From assembly GCF_000296695.1 (NCBI RefSeq), contig NZ_BAFK01000017.1, positions 1-64,000 on the forward strand: a stretch of 64,000 nucleotides of DNA, read 5' to 3'. The stretch comes from Rheinheimera nanhaiensis E407-8. GTDB lineage: Bacteria; Pseudomonadota; Gammaproteobacteria; Enterobacterales; Alteromonadaceae. The stretch's first letter is position 1, and each line of letters starts with the position of its first letter. The notes beneath the pieces are model-generated. The model saw only the letters and a program-made list of their open reading frames with translations. It searched no databases and was not told where the DNA came from. The position numbers were made by a program, and so were the translations under genes. Below, piece after piece: positions 29,928 to 38,658 of this stretch.

Positions 29928-31430
29928 ATGCGAAAACTTCTTACTGCCGCCGGCTTACTGTTAAGTTTTGTCAGTAGCGCCAGCAGCTTTACCGTTAACT
30001 TTACCAGCCAGGCGCCGGCTAACAGCGACACCTTGCTGATGCTGGTAGCCAGCAATACGCCGCTAACCGATGCCGGCCTTAAACAACTGGCCGACAGCGA
30101 AAATTTCAGCGGTAACAGCGGCCAGCACTTACATTACCTGAAACCCGCCTCGCCTTTTGAACGCTATCAGCGCCTGATGCTGGTTGGCGCTGGCAATGCC
30201 AGCGAGCACAGTGCCAGCAAAGCGGCTTTTATTGGTGGCGATATTGCCAGGCTATTAAGTAAGTCTGCGGCAAAACAGGTGGTTATTGATACCAGCGCCC
30301 TTAACAGCAGCTTAAGCGACACTGAGCTTGCTGCCCAACTGGCGTTTGGCGCTAACCTGGCCAGCTACAAGTTTAACCGTTATCTGAGTAATGCAACCGA
30401 ACCGACGTTGCCGGCGCTGCATTTTGTCGTGTCGGATGAAAAAGCCGCGCAGCGGCGGCACCAGCAATTAACTGCCGTTGCCAATGGTGTGCGCCTGGCG
30501 CGTGATTTAACCAACGAGCCGGCCATGGGTTTGGCACCAGCCACCTTTGCCGCCAAAGCGTTAGAGCTGAAAAAGCTGGGCGTTAAAGTAACGGTATTGG
30601 ATGAAAAAGCGCTGGAGAAAAACAACATGGGCGCCATTTTAGCCGTAGGCCGTGGCAGCGCCCGCCCACCGCGGCTAGTCATAGCGCACTGGCAAGGCAG
30701 CCAGCAGGCACCGCTGGCCATTGTCGGTAAAGGCATAACCTTTGACACCGGCGGCTATAACCTGAAAACCCAGGCTGACTCTATTATTCGTATGACCAGT
30801 GATATGGCAGGCGCCGCTGCGGCACTGGGAACCGTGGCAGCGCTGGCAGAGCAAAAAGCGCCGGTGAATGTCGTAGCGCTGCTGGCCCTGGCCGAGAATA
30901 TGATTTCCGACCGGGCTTATCTGCCGGGCGATGTGATTAACACTGCTGCCGGTTTAAGCGTAGAGATCATCAATACCGACGCCGAAGGCCGGCTGGTGAT
31001 GGCTGACGCGCTCTGGTATGCCGAAAACACCTTAAAGCCACGCGCTATTGTTGATATCGCCACCCTGACCGGCGCTAAAGTTACCGCCTTGGGGGCTTAT
31101 TATGCCGGCTTGCTTACCCAGCATGAGCCGCTGGCACTGCAGCTGCAGCAAGCTGCCGACAGCGTAAACGAGAAACTCTGGCGCTTGCCACTGAGCGACG
31201 ACATGCGCCCTGAGCTAAAAAGCAGGATTGCCGATTTGCGTAATACCGGTAGCAGCGCCGGTGCATCTACCGCAGCACTTTTTTTACAGCAGTTTGTAAA
31301 AAATACGCCTTTTGCGCATATCGACATTGCCGGTAATGCACTTACCGGCAGCAGTAAAGGTATTACGCCGGAAGGCGCAACCGGCTTTGGTGTACAGCTG
31401 TTAACAGAATGGGCGTTAACCCAGCCGTAA
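29928..31430 (+). CDS. Exported leucyl aminopeptidase, M17 family
   Basis: This 500-residue metallo-aminopeptidase has a Sec signal peptide at about 1-21 (MRKLLTAAGLLLSFVSSASS). That places it in the periplasm or outside, unlike cytosolic PepA. Family blocks are GKGITFDTGGYNLK with the metal-binding Lys/Asp, MTSDMAGAAAALG, and the signature NTDAEGRLVMADAL. The C-terminal GNALTGSSKGITPEGATGFG is also typical. It is monocistronic with about 150 bp of upstream region, and probably releases N-terminal amino acids from imported or secreted peptides. Confidence 0.92.
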   Translation: MRKLLTAAGLLLSFVSSASSFTVNFTSQAPANSDTLLMLVASNTPLTDAGLKQLADSENFSGNSGQHLHYLKPASPFERYQRLMLVGAGNASEHSASKAAFIGGDIARLLSKSAAKQVVIDTSALNSSLSDTELAAQLAFGANLASYKFNRYLSNATEPTLPALHFVVSDEKAAQRRHQQLTAVANGVRLARDLTNEPAMGLAPATFAAKALELKKLGVKVTVLDEKALEKNNMGAILAVGRGSARPPRLVIAHWQGSQQAPLAIVGKGITFDTGGYNLKTQADSIIRMTSDMAGAAAALGTVAALAEQKAPVNVVALLALAENMISDRAYLPGDVINTAAGLSVEIINTDAEGRLVMADALWYAENTLKPRAIVDIATLTGAKVTALGAYYAGLLTQHEPLALQLQQAADSVNEKLWRLPLSDDMRPELKSRIADLRNTGSSAGASTAALFLQQFVKNTPFAHIDIAGNALTGSSKGITPEGATGFGVQLLTEWALTQP

Positions 31431-31476
31431 GGCGTGTATACCCCGCCCACTTCTGCCTGAGGCAGTACTTGTTGCC

Positions 31477-32349
31477 TCAGGCCCACATTACCGCAATGGC
31501 CGCCAGTACAATTAGCAGTAAGCCCCAATGGTCAGCGCGTTGTAGCCTTTCTTTAAACACCAGCGCTGAAATCAGTAGCATAAACAGCACTTCTATTTGC
31601 CCCAGAGTTTTTACCAGCGCCACCGATTCCAGACTCATCGCGGTGAACCAGCCGACAGAGCCAACACAGCTGCAGACACTCACCGCCAGCGTCAGTTTCG
31701 GCCGCTGCCACAGCGCGGCTAAAGTCGGTCGCTCGGATAGCAGTATATAAACGGTTAAAATCAGCGTTTGCAGCAGAATAACCAGCAGCAATACCCAGGC
31801 GGCGCCATGAGGGAAAGGCAACCCCAGCACCAGGCTGGCCTGACGCACCCACAACGATGTCAGCGCAAACGCCAAACCACTTAACAAGCCAAGCAGTAAT
31901 ACCGGCCAGGATAACTGACGCCAGCTGGCACCACTGAGCAAAAATACCGCCACCGCGCCAAGCCCCACCCCACACCAGGCCAGCAAACTTAGCGACTCAC
32001 TAAAAAACGCCACGCCAAGTACCGCTGCTAAGATGGCTTCACTTTTCGCCAGGCCGGCGCCAATAGCATAGTTTCGTAGTTTAAACAACTTAACCATCAG
32101 CGCTGTGGCCAGTATTTGTGCCAGCGCCGCCGCGATAATAAAACCGGTAAACGGCAAGCTGAATTCAGGCCATGCCACCGGCTGCCACTGATATAAACTA
32201 AACAGATAGATGGCCGCCAGCGGCGATGCCCATAAAAACCGCGCCAGCGTCACCCCGGCAATACTGACCTCTTTGCTAAGTTGTTTTTGAAATGCATTAC
32301 GCCAGGCCTGCATAAACGCAGCCAGCAAGGTAAAGGGGATCCACAGCAC
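31477..32349 (-). CDS. EamA/DMT family permease
   Basis: This 290-residue protein has ten hydrophobic helices in two EamA repeats, including MLWIPFTLLAAFMQAWRNAF at the start and VKTLGQIEVLFMLLISALVF before the last helices. The family exports metabolites or amino acids; the substrate is unknown. It is convergent with the aminopeptidase gene and has its own upstream region. Confidence 0.82.
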   Translation of the reverse strand: MLWIPFTLLAAFMQAWRNAFQKQLSKEVSIAGVTLARFLWASPLAAIYLFSLYQWQPVAWPEFSLPFTGFIIAAALAQILATALMVKLFKLRNYAIGAGLAKSEAILAAVLGVAFFSESLSLLAWCGVGLGAVAVFLLSGASWRQLSWPVLLLGLLSGLAFALTSLWVRQASLVLGLPFPHGAAWVLLLVILLQTLILTVYILLSERPTLAALWQRPKLTLAVSVCSCVGSVGWFTAMSLESVALVKTLGQIEVLFMLLISALVFKERLQRADHWGLLLIVLAAIAVMWA

Positions 32350-32435
32350 AATAACAGACTCTGTAAGACGTAAAGATGGCTAGGATATCAAGGCAGCAGC
32401 CAACTGGATAGCAGCTAAAAGCGATAGTGAGTATA

Positions 32436-32464
32436 CAGAGGGCTAATTAGCGCTAGCCCTCTGA
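32436..32464 (-). terminator. Possible hairpin terminator after the DUF4382 gene
   Basis: CAGAGGGCTA and TAGCCCTCTG form a ten-base stem downstream of the lipoprotein stop. No good T run follows on the minus strand, so the call is tentative. Confidence 0.4.
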
Positions 32465-32477
32465 ATTTTCGGCCTTG

Positions 32478-33443
32478 TTACTCAGTAAAGTTAAGCTCTA
32501 CTGCAGTGTTGCTGGCGGGGATCTGAACATTTTGCGTTTGCAAAAACTCAATCGGATCTGCCGCTTCAGGGTCGTCGCTAACATCACAGCTTAACGCCGC
32601 GGTGTAACTGTCAGCATCAATATAGCCAATGCTGTAGTTATACTCGCTGACACCATCAAAATACACATTGGTACTGGCATAAGGCTGGTAGGTATTATCA
32701 CCGCCGTTATCAGACAGTTCTGCTATGGGGCGGTCAGCGCCCTGATACAGATACACGGTTGCTACCGGCAGCGACGCATCGGCTGGCGCCACAGTACAAT
32801 TGTTGTTGGTCAGGATAATTTCATCAACCTGGCCGGTTAAATGGCCAATTTCACTGTTATTTACCAGCCTTAAGCCGGTGGGTTTTAACAGGTAACCATT
32901 TTGGCCCGGTGGGTTCACCATAGCTTTGCGCAGGTCAAACTCCAGGGTGTAGTTAAAAGTACCACCGGCCGATAAGGTCACGCCGCCCAGTTTCAGTTCA
33001 TTAGACGGTACCCGCAGTGGCTCGCGCATACCGTCTTCCAGTTCAACATAGCTGCCCTCTGCAATTTCCAACCGCAGCTGGCCATAATTGCCGGCTTCAA
33101 ATTCAGCGCCGGTGACTAATGCCTCAGACTTAGCGCCATCTAACAACAGCAAATCGATACCGCGGGTATTGGGGATCACATTGCCCTGGCCATCCCGGCA
33201 ATTGTCATTCGCTTCAGCGGCAACATCATCATCGCCTATGGTAAAGCTCTGACTACCAACGCCATTGCCGCTAAGTTCTATTTCGTTAAAGCAAACCATC
33301 ACCACTTTAGCGCCATTTACCGGCGCATCGCTTACGCCCAGGCTAAATTTGGCAAACATAGGTTCAGTGTCAGACGAACCGCCACAAGCGGATAAAACCG
33401 TTACCGACGCAACCACTGCGCTGGCTAAGAGTGCTTTTTTCAT
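32478..33443 (-). CDS. DUF4382 domain lipoprotein
   Basis: This 321-residue protein has a lipoprotein signal, MKKALLASAVVASVTVLSAC, with the lipobox Cys at 20, then a flexible GGSSDTEP. The region ASLGVSDAPV-like (FSLGVSDAPVNGAKVVMVCF) and TRGIDLLLLDG belongs to the DUF4382 immunoglobulin-like domain. It probably sits on the outer membrane or periplasmic face. Function unknown. I start at ATG 33443 because GGAGGG lies just upstream. The upstream start at 33461 would place MEGNI before the signal. Confidence 0.85.
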   Translation of the reverse strand: MKKALLASAVVASVTVLSACGGSSDTEPMFAKFSLGVSDAPVNGAKVVMVCFNEIELSGNGVGSQSFTIGDDDVAAEANDNCRDGQGNVIPNTRGIDLLLLDGAKSEALVTGAEFEAGNYGQLRLEIAEGSYVELEDGMREPLRVPSNELKLGGVTLSAGGTFNYTLEFDLRKAMVNPPGQNGYLLKPTGLRLVNNSEIGHLTGQVDEIILTNNNCTVAPADASLPVATVYLYQGADRPIAELSDNGGDNTYQPYASTNVYFDGVSEYNYSIGYIDADSYTAALSCDVSDDPEAADPIEFLQTQNVQIPASNTAVELNFTE

Positions 33444-33597
33444 TATGTTACCCTCCATCAACTCTGCCTAAGTTATAACAAGCCAGCCTGAACCACTACT
33501 TAATCAGTCGCTTCACTACTGGCTTTGGCGAAAATTGCGCCAGTCAGGTAATACAGCATTGCATTCTGGCCGGGAATCATTATGATACGCCCTACGT

Positions 33598-33674
33598 CGG
33601 TACGTAGCGCAGCTTGGTAGCGCACTGTCATGGGGTGTCAGGGGTCGGAGGTTCAAATCCTCTCGTACCGACCA
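33598..33674 (+). tRNA. tRNA-Pro (anticodon GGG)
   Basis: This is a 77-nt gene with encoded ACCA. The D arm is AGCGCAGCTTGGTAGCGC, and the anticodon loop ATGGGGT gives GGG, as in E. coli proL including the unusual 32/38 loop bases. The T arm is GGAGGTTCAAATCCTC. The AT-rich accessory region begins right after its 3' end. Confidence 0.97.
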
Positions 33675-34260
33675 TTTTTGCTCAAACCCTTATATCTATT
33701 GACTTACACAGTCGCCATCTCTAAAAATACATTCATTTAGAACTGCTGAAACCTCTGGTTTACGTCACTTCCTGGGGCACGTTCAGCTCTGTTTACGTTT
33801 TAGAACGGTTGCTACCGATTATCACGGCTTGGTTTGAATAGCCGCTTAACCTCAAGAAAAGCAACTCAGCTCCAGCAGCAGGACAGGTAGGACTATAGGG
33901 GGATAAACGCACGCAAATGATTGAGAATGTGCTCAAATTTTCCTGGTGAAAATTTTATCAAAATTAATATTTTAAAGATTGCTACTCTCTAAAAGCAAAA
34001 GAGAACTTAGAGCTCTGTAGCATGTTCAGTACGAGACCTAGATATGAGCATAGATTATGTATAAGCCCTATGTAACTTGGTCAGAATGTTTAAATTTTTT
34101 TCGTAATTACCAAAGCGCTGTGAGTAATCAACCACTTGAGAACACTTGATTTTTTCGTTAATCTCGACGTAAGTTCAAATATCAACGATTTAGCGTAAGG
34201 GAGAGTACACGCTGTTCATTTTAATTTAATGTTAAAAAGAATAATTTAAGAGAATTATAG
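33675..34260. other. AT-rich gap between tRNA-Pro and the restriction-modification locus
   Basis: This 586-bp stretch has no ORF I would call and no integrase remnant. Its composition is clearly more AT-rich than the host genome, with runs such as AAATTTTATCAAAATTAA. It probably includes the promoter of the downstream methyltransferase gene. I searched by eye for a copy of the tRNA 3' end further right as an attachment site and did not find one. Confidence 0.5.
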
Positions 34261-36156
34261 ATGTCTTCAAAAAACGAAAGAAAAACGGAAAACCTCGTTC
34301 GAGACAAACTGCGTGAGTATGGATATTATGAGCCTGAAAATGGCATAACTATAGAAGAACAGAAGTCTGAAATTGCAAAAATTAAGACCTTGTTATCCAA
34401 AGCAAGCAAGAACGCCAAAGGCAACGCCGGTTATCCCGAATTTATTATATCAAACAGAAAAGATACATCATTTTTGATTGTTTTCGAGTGCAAACCGGAT
34501 GTTAAGAAACACCAAAGTCCGACGTTCGATAAGCCAGTTGAATATGCTGTTGATGGTGCTTTGCATTACGCTAAACATCTTGCTAAGCAATACACGGTTT
34601 TGGCCGTAGCAGTTAGCGGCTCCACTGCGAGCGCCATGAAAGTATCAAACTTTCTAGTTCCAGCAGGCAGTACTGAAACTAAAGAGCTTGTTAACGAAAG
34701 CGGCGCTTCAGTTCAAGACATTATATCTTACGATGACTACTACAGACTGGCATCTTTCGACCCAGATGTTGCAAGGAAACGCCACTCTGATCTGCTTGCT
34801 TTTTCGAAAGAACTCCACGAACTGATTTGGACTAAGGCAAAGATCTCCGAAGAAGACAAGCCTCTTTTGGTTAGTGGCACCCTGATTGCTCTGATGAACG
34901 CACCTTTCATGAAGACATTTGGCTCGCTACCTGCTGAAGATATTCAGGAATCCTGGCTACTCGCAATCAAGAAGGAGCTAGACAAGGCAGATATTCCGCA
35001 AGCCAAAAAAGACACCATGCTACAACCATACTCAACAATTGCAGTACATCCAAATCTTGGTGAGCCTGACAGTAAAACAGCTAAAGAATATCCTGACGGC
35101 GTTTTCAAAGAAATCATTATGCGAATCTGTGATAACGTCTGGCCATACATAAACGTCTATCATGATTTTGATGTTGTTGGACAATTTTACGGCGAGTTCC
35201 TGAAATATACTGCCGGCGATAAGAAAGCACTTGGCATAGTCCTAACCCCTAGACATGTTGCTGAGTTGTTTTCATTGATCGCAAATGTCGGACCAGAGTC
35301 AAAAGTCCTCGATATCTGCGCAGGTACTGGAGGCTTTCTTATCTCCGCGATGCAACACATGCTCAAAAAGGCGGTCACAGAGGAAGAACGTTCTGACATT
35401 AAAAAGAATCGTCTACTAGGCATAGAGAATAATCCCAAGATGTTTGCTTTGGCCGCAAGTAACATGATTCTTCGCGGTGATGGTAAAGCAAACCTTCATC
35501 AAGCTAGCTGCTTTGACGATGCCGTAATCAAGGCCATTAAAAAGCTGAAGCCTAATGTTGGAATGCTAAATCCTCCGTACGCTCAATCAAAAAGCGACGC
35601 AGAGTTGCACGAACTTTACTTCGTTAAGCAGATGTTAGATTGCTTGGAATCAGGCGCAATTGGTATCGCAATTGTTCCAATATCTTGTGCGATTGCACCA
35701 AATCCAGTTCGAGAAGAGTTGATGAAACATCACACTCTAGATGCTGTGATGTCGATGCCACAGGAGTTATTTTATCCGGTTGGAACTGTCACCTGCATTA
35801 TGGTGTGGATTGCTGGTAAACCTCATGCAAAATCAAGTCGAAAAACTTGGTTTGGTTATTGGCGAGATGATGGATTTGTGAAGACTAAACACAAGGGGCG
35901 AATAGACCAGAATGAAGTATGGCCATCTATCCGCGACCGCTGGGTCGAAATGTATCGCAATCGCGAAGTACACCCCGGTGAAAGCGTAACCCAAAAAGTC
36001 ACAGAGCTTGATGAGTGGTGCGCAGAAGCTTATATGGAAACAGATTACAGCAAACTCACTCGAGAGGATTTTGAGATTGTTGTGAAAAATTATGCAATTT
36101 ATAGACTACTTGGTAGCCAGTTAACTGGTGGAGGAGAAGATGGTTCCTCTGAGTGA
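34261..36156 (+). CDS. BcgI-like fused nuclease and N6-adenine DNA methyltransferase
   Basis: This 631-residue protein has three parts. Residues 1-150 resemble a type I HsdR-like nuclease, with GYPEFII (P59, E60) and VFECK (E76, K78) as a PD-ExK-type core. Residues 150-310 form a helical connector. Residues about 310-600 are a gamma-class N6-adenine methyltransferase with SAM motif I VLDICAGTGGFLISAM (near 347) and catalytic NPPY at 437-440. Length, domain order and a following specificity gene match the A subunit of type IIB BcgI. Such enzymes methylate adenine in a bipartite site and cut on both sides of it. AT-rich codon use unlike the neighbours points to transfer. Confidence 0.82.
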   Translation: MSSKNERKTENLVRDKLREYGYYEPENGITIEEQKSEIAKIKTLLSKASKNAKGNAGYPEFIISNRKDTSFLIVFECKPDVKKHQSPTFDKPVEYAVDGALHYAKHLAKQYTVLAVAVSGSTASAMKVSNFLVPAGSTETKELVNESGASVQDIISYDDYYRLASFDPDVARKRHSDLLAFSKELHELIWTKAKISEEDKPLLVSGTLIALMNAPFMKTFGSLPAEDIQESWLLAIKKELDKADIPQAKKDTMLQPYSTIAVHPNLGEPDSKTAKEYPDGVFKEIIMRICDNVWPYINVYHDFDVVGQFYGEFLKYTAGDKKALGIVLTPRHVAELFSLIANVGPESKVLDICAGTGGFLISAMQHMLKKAVTEEERSDIKKNRLLGIENNPKMFALAASNMILRGDGKANLHQASCFDDAVIKAIKKLKPNVGMLNPPYAQSKSDAELHELYFVKQMLDCLESGAIGIAIVPISCAIAPNPVREELMKHHTLDAVMSMPQELFYPVGTVTCIMVWIAGKPHAKSSRKTWFGYWRDDGFVKTKHKGRIDQNEVWPSIRDRWVEMYRNREVHPGESVTQKVTELDEWCAEAYMETDYSKLTREDFEIVVKNYAIYRLLGSQLTGGGEDGSSE

Positions 36157-36643
36157 CATATTTGAAATATCCTATGGCCATTCACTAGAGTTGAATCGCT
36201 TGTCGCTAATGAGCAGAGACAGAGGGGGTGTCCCCTTCGTTTCAAGGAAAATGGGTGATAACGGTATTTCAGCTTACGTATCACCGATTGAAGGCGTCAG
36301 GCCAGCTCCAGCTGGAGAGTTAACGTGCGCATTGAGCGGTAATGGTGTGCTATCAACCTTTTTACAAGAAGCTCCGTTCTATACAGGATTTCACGTAGCA
36401 AGGCTAAAGCCTTTGGTGAAATTGACGAAAGAGCAACTTCTTTATTATTGTGCATGTATTGCTTCGAACAGATATCGTTTCAGCTACGGACGACAAGCTA
36501 ACAGAACACTCAAAAACATCTTGGTGCCGGCGATAGACGAGATACCTGCTTATGTAACGCAAATAAACATCAGACAATATGATGGTTGCGGAACGCCTGC
36601 GAGTCACAAACCTCAACCTGACCTGGTCACTGACAAATGGTGA
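36140..36643 (+). pseudogene. Specificity (S) subunit, N-terminal half, ended by in-frame TGA
   Basis: This 167-residue first target-recognition domain belongs to a BcgI-B/HsdS-like subunit. It begins VPLSDIFEISYGHSLELNRL and ends its domain with LTKEQLLYYCACIASNRYRFSYGRQANRTLKNILVPA, split by the usual TRD layout. The ATG at 36140 has GGAGGAG upstream and overlaps the methyltransferase gene by 17 bases. Reading stops at TGA 36641-36643, directly after TDKW, and the second TRD continues in the same frame. The intact gene would have been about 320 residues, close to BcgI B. It is either inactivated or makes a half-length subunit. Confidence 0.72.
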
Positions 36644-37102
36644 GAATTTAAGTTATCTGACTTATTTGATATCCGGAAAGGCTTACGACTAACAAAGGCT
36701 GACATGCTGCCAGGTAAATTGCCATACGTTGGAGCATCTGAAACTACAAACGGCGTTACAGCGTACATTGGACAACAGCACATTCACAAAGGCGGAACCA
36801 TTAGCGTGAGTTACAATGGCTCTGTAGCTGAAGCATTTTACCAACCAGTAGAGTACTGGGCCACTGACGATGTTAACGTGCTTTACCCAAAAGACTTTAC
36901 CCTCACCCCAGCTGCAGCGTTGTTTATTTGCACTATCATAAAAATGGAAAAATACCGTTTTAACTATGGTAGAAAATGGCATTTGGAGCGTATGCGGGAT
37001 TCAATTATCAGATTGCCTGTCACAGCCACAGGCATGCCTAATTGGGATTTCATGGAACAGTATATTAAGACTCTGCCTTATAGCTCGCAAATCTATTCAT
37101 AA
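36644..37102 (+). pseudogene. Specificity (S) subunit, C-terminal half, same frame
   Basis: This second target-recognition domain follows the TGA without frame change. It starts EFKLSDLFDIRKGLRL, has LPYVGASETTNGVTAYIG, and ends in the same pattern as TRD1 (CTIIKMEKYRFNYGRKWHLE, then a Pro-Trp linker). FKLSDLFDI is where the second half of such S proteins normally begins, usually after a Trp and one more residue. Here that residue codon is TGA. Its first internal ATG is at 36704, inside the TRD, and has no good RBS, so independent translation is doubtful. A read-through product would be complete. Confidence 0.7.
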
Positions 37103-37231
37103 GTAATTTAATACACAGCTCGCTAAGATGAATTAGGTAGCCCTTTAAGCACAAAAATTGATTTTGCTAAATCGTGCAAAGCGGCCTCCAGCTAGCCCGA
37201 GATATTCATTAAATATAATCCTTTACTACCC

Positions 37232-37252
37232 AAAATCCCCGCTTTTGCGGGG
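37232..37252 (-). terminator. Minus-strand hairpin left of the chemoreceptor remnant
   Basis: On the minus strand CCCCGC, loop AAAA and GCGGGG are followed by ATTTTG. It lies just downstream of the decayed chemoreceptor fragment and could be its old terminator. Confidence 0.5.
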
Positions 37253-37261
37253 GCAGCTGTT

Positions 37262-37352
37262 CAATTTTAAACCACTTTAGGCTTTGCTTTGCGCCATAGA
37301 ATTCACGGTGTTTGCAGAGTCCTGCTGAATACACTGAATACGTGTGTTGATA
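37262..37352 (-). pseudogene. Remnant of a methyl-accepting chemotaxis protein gene
   Basis: Read on the minus strand, this gives INTRIQCIQQDSANTVNSM and then AQSKA, a stop, and SGLKL. The intact chemoreceptor at 41037-42740 has [25 protein letters not shown] and a C-terminus SGFKL. The DNA matches base for base along about 65 bp with scattered substitutions. The segment that should separate the two parts is deleted. It is therefore a decayed copy of a related gene's 3' end, in the same orientation, about 4 kb from the intact one. Confidence 0.7.
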
Positions 37353-37470
37353 GGCCTTCGTTCAGCGAATTCAAGCAAGCACATTTTAAATGAAATTATT
37401 TTGTAACCATTGTGTTATAAAAGCAAGTCATGTATGCTGCGCAAGTTAAATTGATACAGGGAGGTTGGAA

Positions 37471-38658
37471 ATGAGCTGGATACATACTGGTAAGACTCAG
37501 GCGTTTAATTACACTGGCCTGGATAAAAATATGTCACAGGAACATGGCATTCGGCTACCAGCTCAATACCTTGTCAATAAATGGCAACTGACTCATCAGG
37601 CATTGTTGATGCTGGCCAGTCTGAACGATTATGACCAGCAGCAGGTCATGAAAGAGATTGAATATGTTACCCGTTACCCAAGCACAACCTACTCTACCAA
37701 GCACAGTTTAAACCCGTTCCGTCGTATCTACCGCACCCGGTATCCGTTTCGTAGTTACCATTATTTAATTGAATATCGCACGGCGGCCAATGGTCAGGTT
37801 GTGATTGATGAAATATTTTTTGATAAAACTCTGGCTGGCGAAAAAACCAATACTGCAGCCGAGCGCACCATGCTATATCATATAGGTAGAGACGCTAACC
37901 AACGTTATGATCAAGCGAAAGATGAGAGGGGTATCGACGCTTTAGGTCTCTCAGTACAAAATATCGAACCAACCAATCAGGTTCGCACCGAGCATGCTGC
38001 GGTAAATGGCATGTTGAACGATTTAAATAAAGCAGCCTGGTTAATGGGCGTGCATGCCCAGACGGCTTATAGCTCGGATACGATATCCGCCTATACGTTG
38101 TTTCATAACCCCACTGATGGCGGTATGTTAGACCTGACAGAGTGTTTATTTGATAAACTTAGCCGCACTAAATCCCATAATGCGCAATATATAGCTGCGG
38201 TGCTGGCACAAGTGCAACAGCAAGGCAGGTCTGTAAAATGGGTAGTGCATAGCCAGGGCGCGATTATTTTTAATGCCGCATTATTACATTACCGGGCGCA
38301 TTATGGTGGCCGCTTAAACCTGCAACAGTTGGCGATACATGGTAGTGGCGCAAATGTACAACGACTAACCAGTATGGCCAGTGGCTTAGGTATAAAAGTT
38401 AACGCCGTAAGAAATAACCCCTTTGATCTGGTACCCAATATAGCAGGTGGTAACGATTTATCACCCAGCAGTTTATGCCGTAGCTTAAAATTCTGCGGTT
38501 TGGTATTTGGCCCAAACTCAGGCCCAGGTGTAAGCCCACATACGTTGCCTTATCTCGGCATCGAAACTTACAGGCAGCAATTATGGATGTTGGGTAATCA
38601 TAAAAAAGCGGCACAGGTACAACGATATATTCAGATGCATGCAGGTAAGGTTCGCTAA
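37471..38658 (+). CDS. Alpha/beta-hydrolase-like protein with ParE-like N-terminal region
   Basis: I do not recognise a named family for this 395-residue protein. Its C-terminal half has a plausible Ser-Asp-His triad in the canonical order: Ser261 in WVVHSQGAI, Asp319 in NPFDLVPN, and His357 in SPHTLPYLGIETY. That pattern is seen in lipase-like hydrolases. Its first part (about 60-125) has a RelE/ParE-like strand pattern: FRRIYRTRYPFRSYHYLIEY then QVVIDEIFFDK. No signal peptide or membrane helix is seen. AGGGAGG sits 6 bases before ATG 37471, which makes the upstream TTG at 37465 unlikely. It overlaps the next gene by one base. A toxin or effector hydrolase is my inference. Confidence 0.6.
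   Translation: MSWIHTGKTQAFNYTGLDKNMSQEHGIRLPAQYLVNKWQLTHQALLMLASLNDYDQQQVMKEIEYVTRYPSTTYSTKHSLNPFRRIYRTRYPFRSYHYLIEYRTAANGQVVIDEIFFDKTLAGEKTNTAAERTMLYHIGRDANQRYDQAKDERGIDALGLSVQNIEPTNQVRTEHAAVNGMLNDLNKAAWLMGVHAQTAYSSDTISAYTLFHNPTDGGMLDLTECLFDKLSRTKSHNAQYIAAVLAQVQQQGRSVKWVVHSQGAIIFNAALLHYRAHYGGRLNLQQLAIHGSGANVQRLTSMASGLGIKVNAVRNNPFDLVPNIAGGNDLSPSSLCRSLKFCGLVFGPNSGPGVSPHTLPYLGIETYRQQLWMLGNHKKAAQVQRYIQMHAGKVR

Noticed and set aside
33675-34260. Possible integrase remnant or small RNA next to tRNA-Pro
   Set aside because: No reading frame with recombinase motifs was seen on either strand, and no clear hairpin-terminator pair. Left as an AT-rich gap.
34261-37102. A type I hsdMS operon missing hsdR
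   Set aside because: The methyltransferase protein carries its own N-terminal PD-ExK-like nuclease, and its 631 residues fit the BcgI A layout. A separate HsdR is not needed.
36644-37102. Second S half as an independent gene from ATG 36704
   Set aside because: That ATG lies inside the recognition domain and has no good RBS. The conserved domain start EFKLSDLFDI lies upstream, continuous in frame with the first half, so a nonsense-split gene explains it better.
37103-37470. Attachment-site repeat of the tRNA-Pro 3' end
   Set aside because: No copy of the T-arm and acceptor sequence (GGTTCAAATCCTCTCG) was found by eye in the region up to 40.5 kb.
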